Shown here: positions 63,702 to 64,000 of the stretch, one piece after another
Numbering within the stretch: the stretch's first letter is position 1
Layout: every line of letters begins with the position of its first letter
Source: Yponomeuta sedellus
Lineage: Eukaryota > Arthropoda > Insecta > Lepidoptera > Yponomeutidae
Assembly: GCA_934045075.1 (NCBI GenBank)
Contig: OW203734.1
Coordinates: 3,468,269 to 3,532,268, forward strand
Direction: 5' to 3'
DNA length: 64,000 nucleotides
The notes under the pieces: model-generated
What the model saw: only the letters and a program-made list of their open reading frames with translations
What the model was told of the DNA's origin: nothing
Database searches by the model: none
Program-made: the position numbers and the translations under genes

Positions 63702-63915
63702 CAGTGCGTTCACATTAACTTGACGCGTGAGAGAATTGGTAGCACCGAGATGTTTACTGTTACCATGTTAAATAAGACATCATTCCCATTACTTGGGGAA
63801 AACAAATAGGATCGAGGGCATGTTTTACCATCTTCCGATTAGGTCCAAAAGCTAACTCACATGTTATGTCCTTGTTACCAATTCTCCCACGCGTCAAGTT
63901 AATGTGAACGCACTG
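63702..63915. repeat. MITE M, copy 2, TA target duplication
   Basis: Arms CAGTGCGTTCACATTAACTT, GACGCGTGAGAGAATTGGTA and TACCAATTCTCCCACGCGTC, AAGTTAATGTGAACGCACTG. TA on both sides (63700-63701, 63916-63917). Matches 41972-42186. Consistent with a Tc1/mariner-type MITE. Confidence 0.88.
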
Positions 63916-63924
63916 TATATATTT

Positions 63925-64000
63925 AAAAACCTATTTAGAGGCTAAAAATTTCATCCATGCCGGGATTCGAACCCGCAACCTCTGGCTATCCGTACCAGCG
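63925..64000 (-). repeat. SINE-B, reverse, cut by the window edge
   Basis: AAAAACCTATTTAGAGGCTA, CATGCCGGGATTCGAACCCG, CTATCCGTACCAGCG. Confidence 0.75.

Overview
The window is nuclear DNA of an insect, almost certainly a moth or butterfly. The evidence is intron-containing animal genes with short conserved exons (a GT10 fucosyltransferase, COG5, the Lon protease 3' end) set in a background of lepidopteran-style interspersed repeats. These include five tRNA-headed SINE-like families, LEP1/Helitron-like units with the word AGCTGACCCAGCGAACTTCG, many short inverted-repeat (MITE-like) elements, and two full-length non-LTR retrotransposons. Nothing bacterial or viral was seen. Species cannot be named from the sequence.

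Layout. 1-12 kb is repeat-rich intergenic DNA, with a 52-bp GC-rich minisatellite next to a CpG-dense patch (7.0-7.9 kb). 12.5-28.2 kb holds an alpha-1,3-fucosyltransferase locus. Two paralogous large exons (12475-13433 and 20953-21935) each encode the Golgi membrane anchor plus most of the GT10 domain. Both end in the same splice phase, and only one C-terminal exon is present (27918-28197). The simplest reading is one transcription unit with alternative 5' coding exons sharing a last exon. 28-34 kb is nested transposons, including a non-autonomous Transib-like element with CACAGTG ends (31829-33673) inserted into a TTAA-flanked inverted-repeat element. 34.2-39.3 kb is a decayed full-length RNase H-type LINE. 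39.4-41.9 kb is a hAT-like element with an 8-bp target duplication. 42.9-48.1 kb is a second LINE whose two ORFs are both open. It sits about 70 bp upstream of the start codon of COG5 (48215-50455).

51.0-56.0 kb carries a Transib/RAG1-like transposase gene with a TATA box, a 19-nt first coding exon and a long second exon. About 2.5 kb of foreign DNA, flanked by an 8-bp repeat, separates the catalytic core from the last block that holds the third acidic residue. 56-64 kb is again repeats and MITEs, plus the last exon of the mitochondrial Lon protease on the minus strand (61757-61927) and a decayed partial copy of it 400 bp away.

How the genes relate: the fucosyltransferase (N-glycan fucosylation) and COG5 (retrograde tethering that keeps Golgi glycosyltransferases in place) both act at the Golgi, but they lie on either side of about 15 kb of transposons and nothing suggests co-regulation. 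Lon is a mitochondrial matrix protease and is unrelated. All homology statements are from recognition of motifs; no database search was run.
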